A DNA stretch of 64,000 nt from Spizellomyces sp. 'palustris' (Eukaryota; Chytridiomycota; Chytridiomycetes; Spizellomycetales; Spizellomycetaceae). Position 1 is the first letter of the stretch; each line of letters begins with the position of its first letter. The translations under genes were made by a program, and so were the position numbers. The stretch is taken from contig QEAR01000048.1 in assembly GCA_006535965.1 (NCBI GenBank), positions 88,970 to 152,969 on the forward strand. Reading direction: 5' to 3'. Below are positions 63,153 to 64,000 of the stretch, in pieces. The notes beneath the pieces were generated by a model, which saw only the letters and a program-made list of their open reading frames with translations, did not search any database and was not told where the DNA came from.

Positions 63153-63700
63153 ATTCAACTTGTGAGTTGCGTATGTTGTGTGGGATTGGTTTTTTTCTTG
63201 TTGGGTTTCGTTTTGGTGCGGTTTCTGTTGGTAACTTGATGCAAAAAATAAAGGTGGCAGGAAATGGTCTTGCAAATGTCCCTAGCGTTTTTATAACCCT
63301 CCGATGCTAGCCTTGATCACGCACGTTACGTCATGCTCCGTCAGGGTGTGTACCCGGAGAGTACAATCCATTGCGCAGCAGGCATGTGAATCATTACAAC
63401 AAGAGCGATCAAGACCTTTGGGGCTCATCCACATGGCTGGGGGGTTGACTCCTTATCTCGCCTGGAGGTTTGCTTTCTTTTTTCTTTCTTTGGACGGTGG
63501 GGGGTTTTGTCTGGCCTCCAGGTGTCAGCACAACATGGCGGCTACGAGGAAAAGTGTAAGAGCACGGTTCAAAGTGCAACACTCATTGCGAGCTTTTCTT
63601 GAGCTGAGATGAGGATGTTTTTATGGGCTATCCGCCGTGTCCGATACCTATCGTTCAGACCGAGTTTGGTTCCAAAAAAAAACAATCACTGACGAATGTG
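63153..63700. other. Intergenic, 548 bp
   Basis: Promoter and leader of the universal stress protein gene, and the 3' flank of the tRNA. Pyrimidine-rich tract around 63470-63500. No gene seen. Confidence 0.4.
63674..63682 (-). terminator. RNA polymerase III terminator of the tRNA
   Basis: A run of nine A on the plus strand, that is nine T on the coding strand, lies 18 nt beyond the 3' end of the tRNA. A T run of four or more is the standard Pol III stop signal. Confidence 0.8.
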
Positions 63701-63788
63701 TGGGTGCTGTGAGATTCGAACTCACGCCTCCGGAGAGACTACGACCTGAACGTAGCGTAGCGCCTTAGACCAACTCGGCCAAACACCC
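63701..63788 (-). tRNA. tRNA-Leu (anticodon CAG), with a 5-nt duplication
   Basis: 88 nt on the minus strand. Acceptor stem GGGTGTT pairs with AGCACCC; D arm GCCGAGTTGGTCTAAGGC; anticodon loop TTCAGGT between CTACG and CGTAG gives anticodon CAG, which reads CUG as leucine; long variable arm TCTCTCCGGAGGC as in leucine tRNAs; T arm GTGAGTTCGAATCTCAC. Internal box A and box B are intact, and a T run follows. Between D arm and anticodon arm, the block CTACG occurs twice in tandem, where one copy is expected, so five bases are extra. Either copy could pair with CGTAG, giving a 7-nt or a 12-nt loop. It may be a functional variant or a damaged copy. Confidence 0.85.
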
Positions 63789-64000
63789 TGAAGAAATTCG
63801 GACTGTGAGAAAATACTTATTCGAAACTGTATTGTAAAATGGTGATTTACTTTCGTAGTGTGCGGGAAAATACAAATGTCAGTACTTGTAGCATTGCAGC
63901 CAATTGACTTAACCACCCTTATTGTGACATCATCCTCATGAAGATAAACAAAAGACGGGTCCAATATGTGCGGCCATGACTGATTGCAGTTATTGTCCCT

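Overview
The window is nuclear DNA of a fungus. Nearly every conserved protein is interrupted by short introns (46-182 nt, one of 278 nt) with GT..AG ends and CTAAC/CTGAT-like branch sites. The gene set includes sideroflexin, vacuolar carboxypeptidase S, peroxisomal enoyl-CoA isomerase, a single-chain acetyl-CoA carboxylase, a Fun30/SMARCAD1 remodeller, a CAF120-type PH protein and a velvet-domain regulator. A Frizzled-like receptor and an STK33-like kinase point to a zoosporic (chytrid-grade) lineage; that placement is an inference. Exon models were built by hand, and most close exactly to a whole number of codons, which is the main internal check.

Layout. 0-5 kb: 3' end of a MARCHF5-like ubiquitin ligase (+), an STK33-like kinase (+) and a nine-exon sideroflexin (-). 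5-7.8 kb: gene-poor, with only fragmentary coding-like stretches. 7.8-15.3 kb: a Frizzled-type seven-TM receptor (+), a small secreted protein (-), a Ded1/DDX3 RNA helicase with an apparent one-base frameshift (+), a protein with three 60-residue repeats (-) and a small unknown protein (+). 15.4-18.4 kb: a divergent pair, an FAD amine oxidase (-) and a GAPDH of the ArsJ-associated type (+). 19-23 kb: a large membrane receptor whose ectodomain is a catalytically dead 5'-nucleotidase (+). 23.7-27.4 kb: carboxypeptidase S and a PTS1-bearing enoyl-CoA isomerase (+). 27.8-37.2 kb: Fun30-like remodeller (-) divergent from an ankyrin/RCC1/BTB protein (+). 38.3-45.5 kb: acetyl-CoA carboxylase (-). 46-51 kb: a small unknown gene (-), EBP1/PA2G4 (+) and a zinc-phospholipase-like surface protein (+). 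51.7-59.5 kb: CAF120-like PH protein (-) and velvet protein (-). 60.8-63.2 kb: a protein with a weak universal-stress-like N-terminus (+), convergent with a clear universal stress protein (-). 63.7 kb: a tRNA-Leu(CAG) with a duplicated 5-base block (-).

Most genes are housekeeping and not functionally clustered. Lipid metabolism recurs (ACC makes malonyl-CoA, the isomerase serves beta-oxidation), as does signalling at the cell surface (two unusual receptors and an anchored phospholipase-like protein). The strongest candidates for undescribed biology are the pseudo-nucleotidase receptor, the Frizzled-like receptor and the arsenate-type GAPDH in a eukaryote. No CRISPR array, rRNA gene or recognisable transposon was seen.
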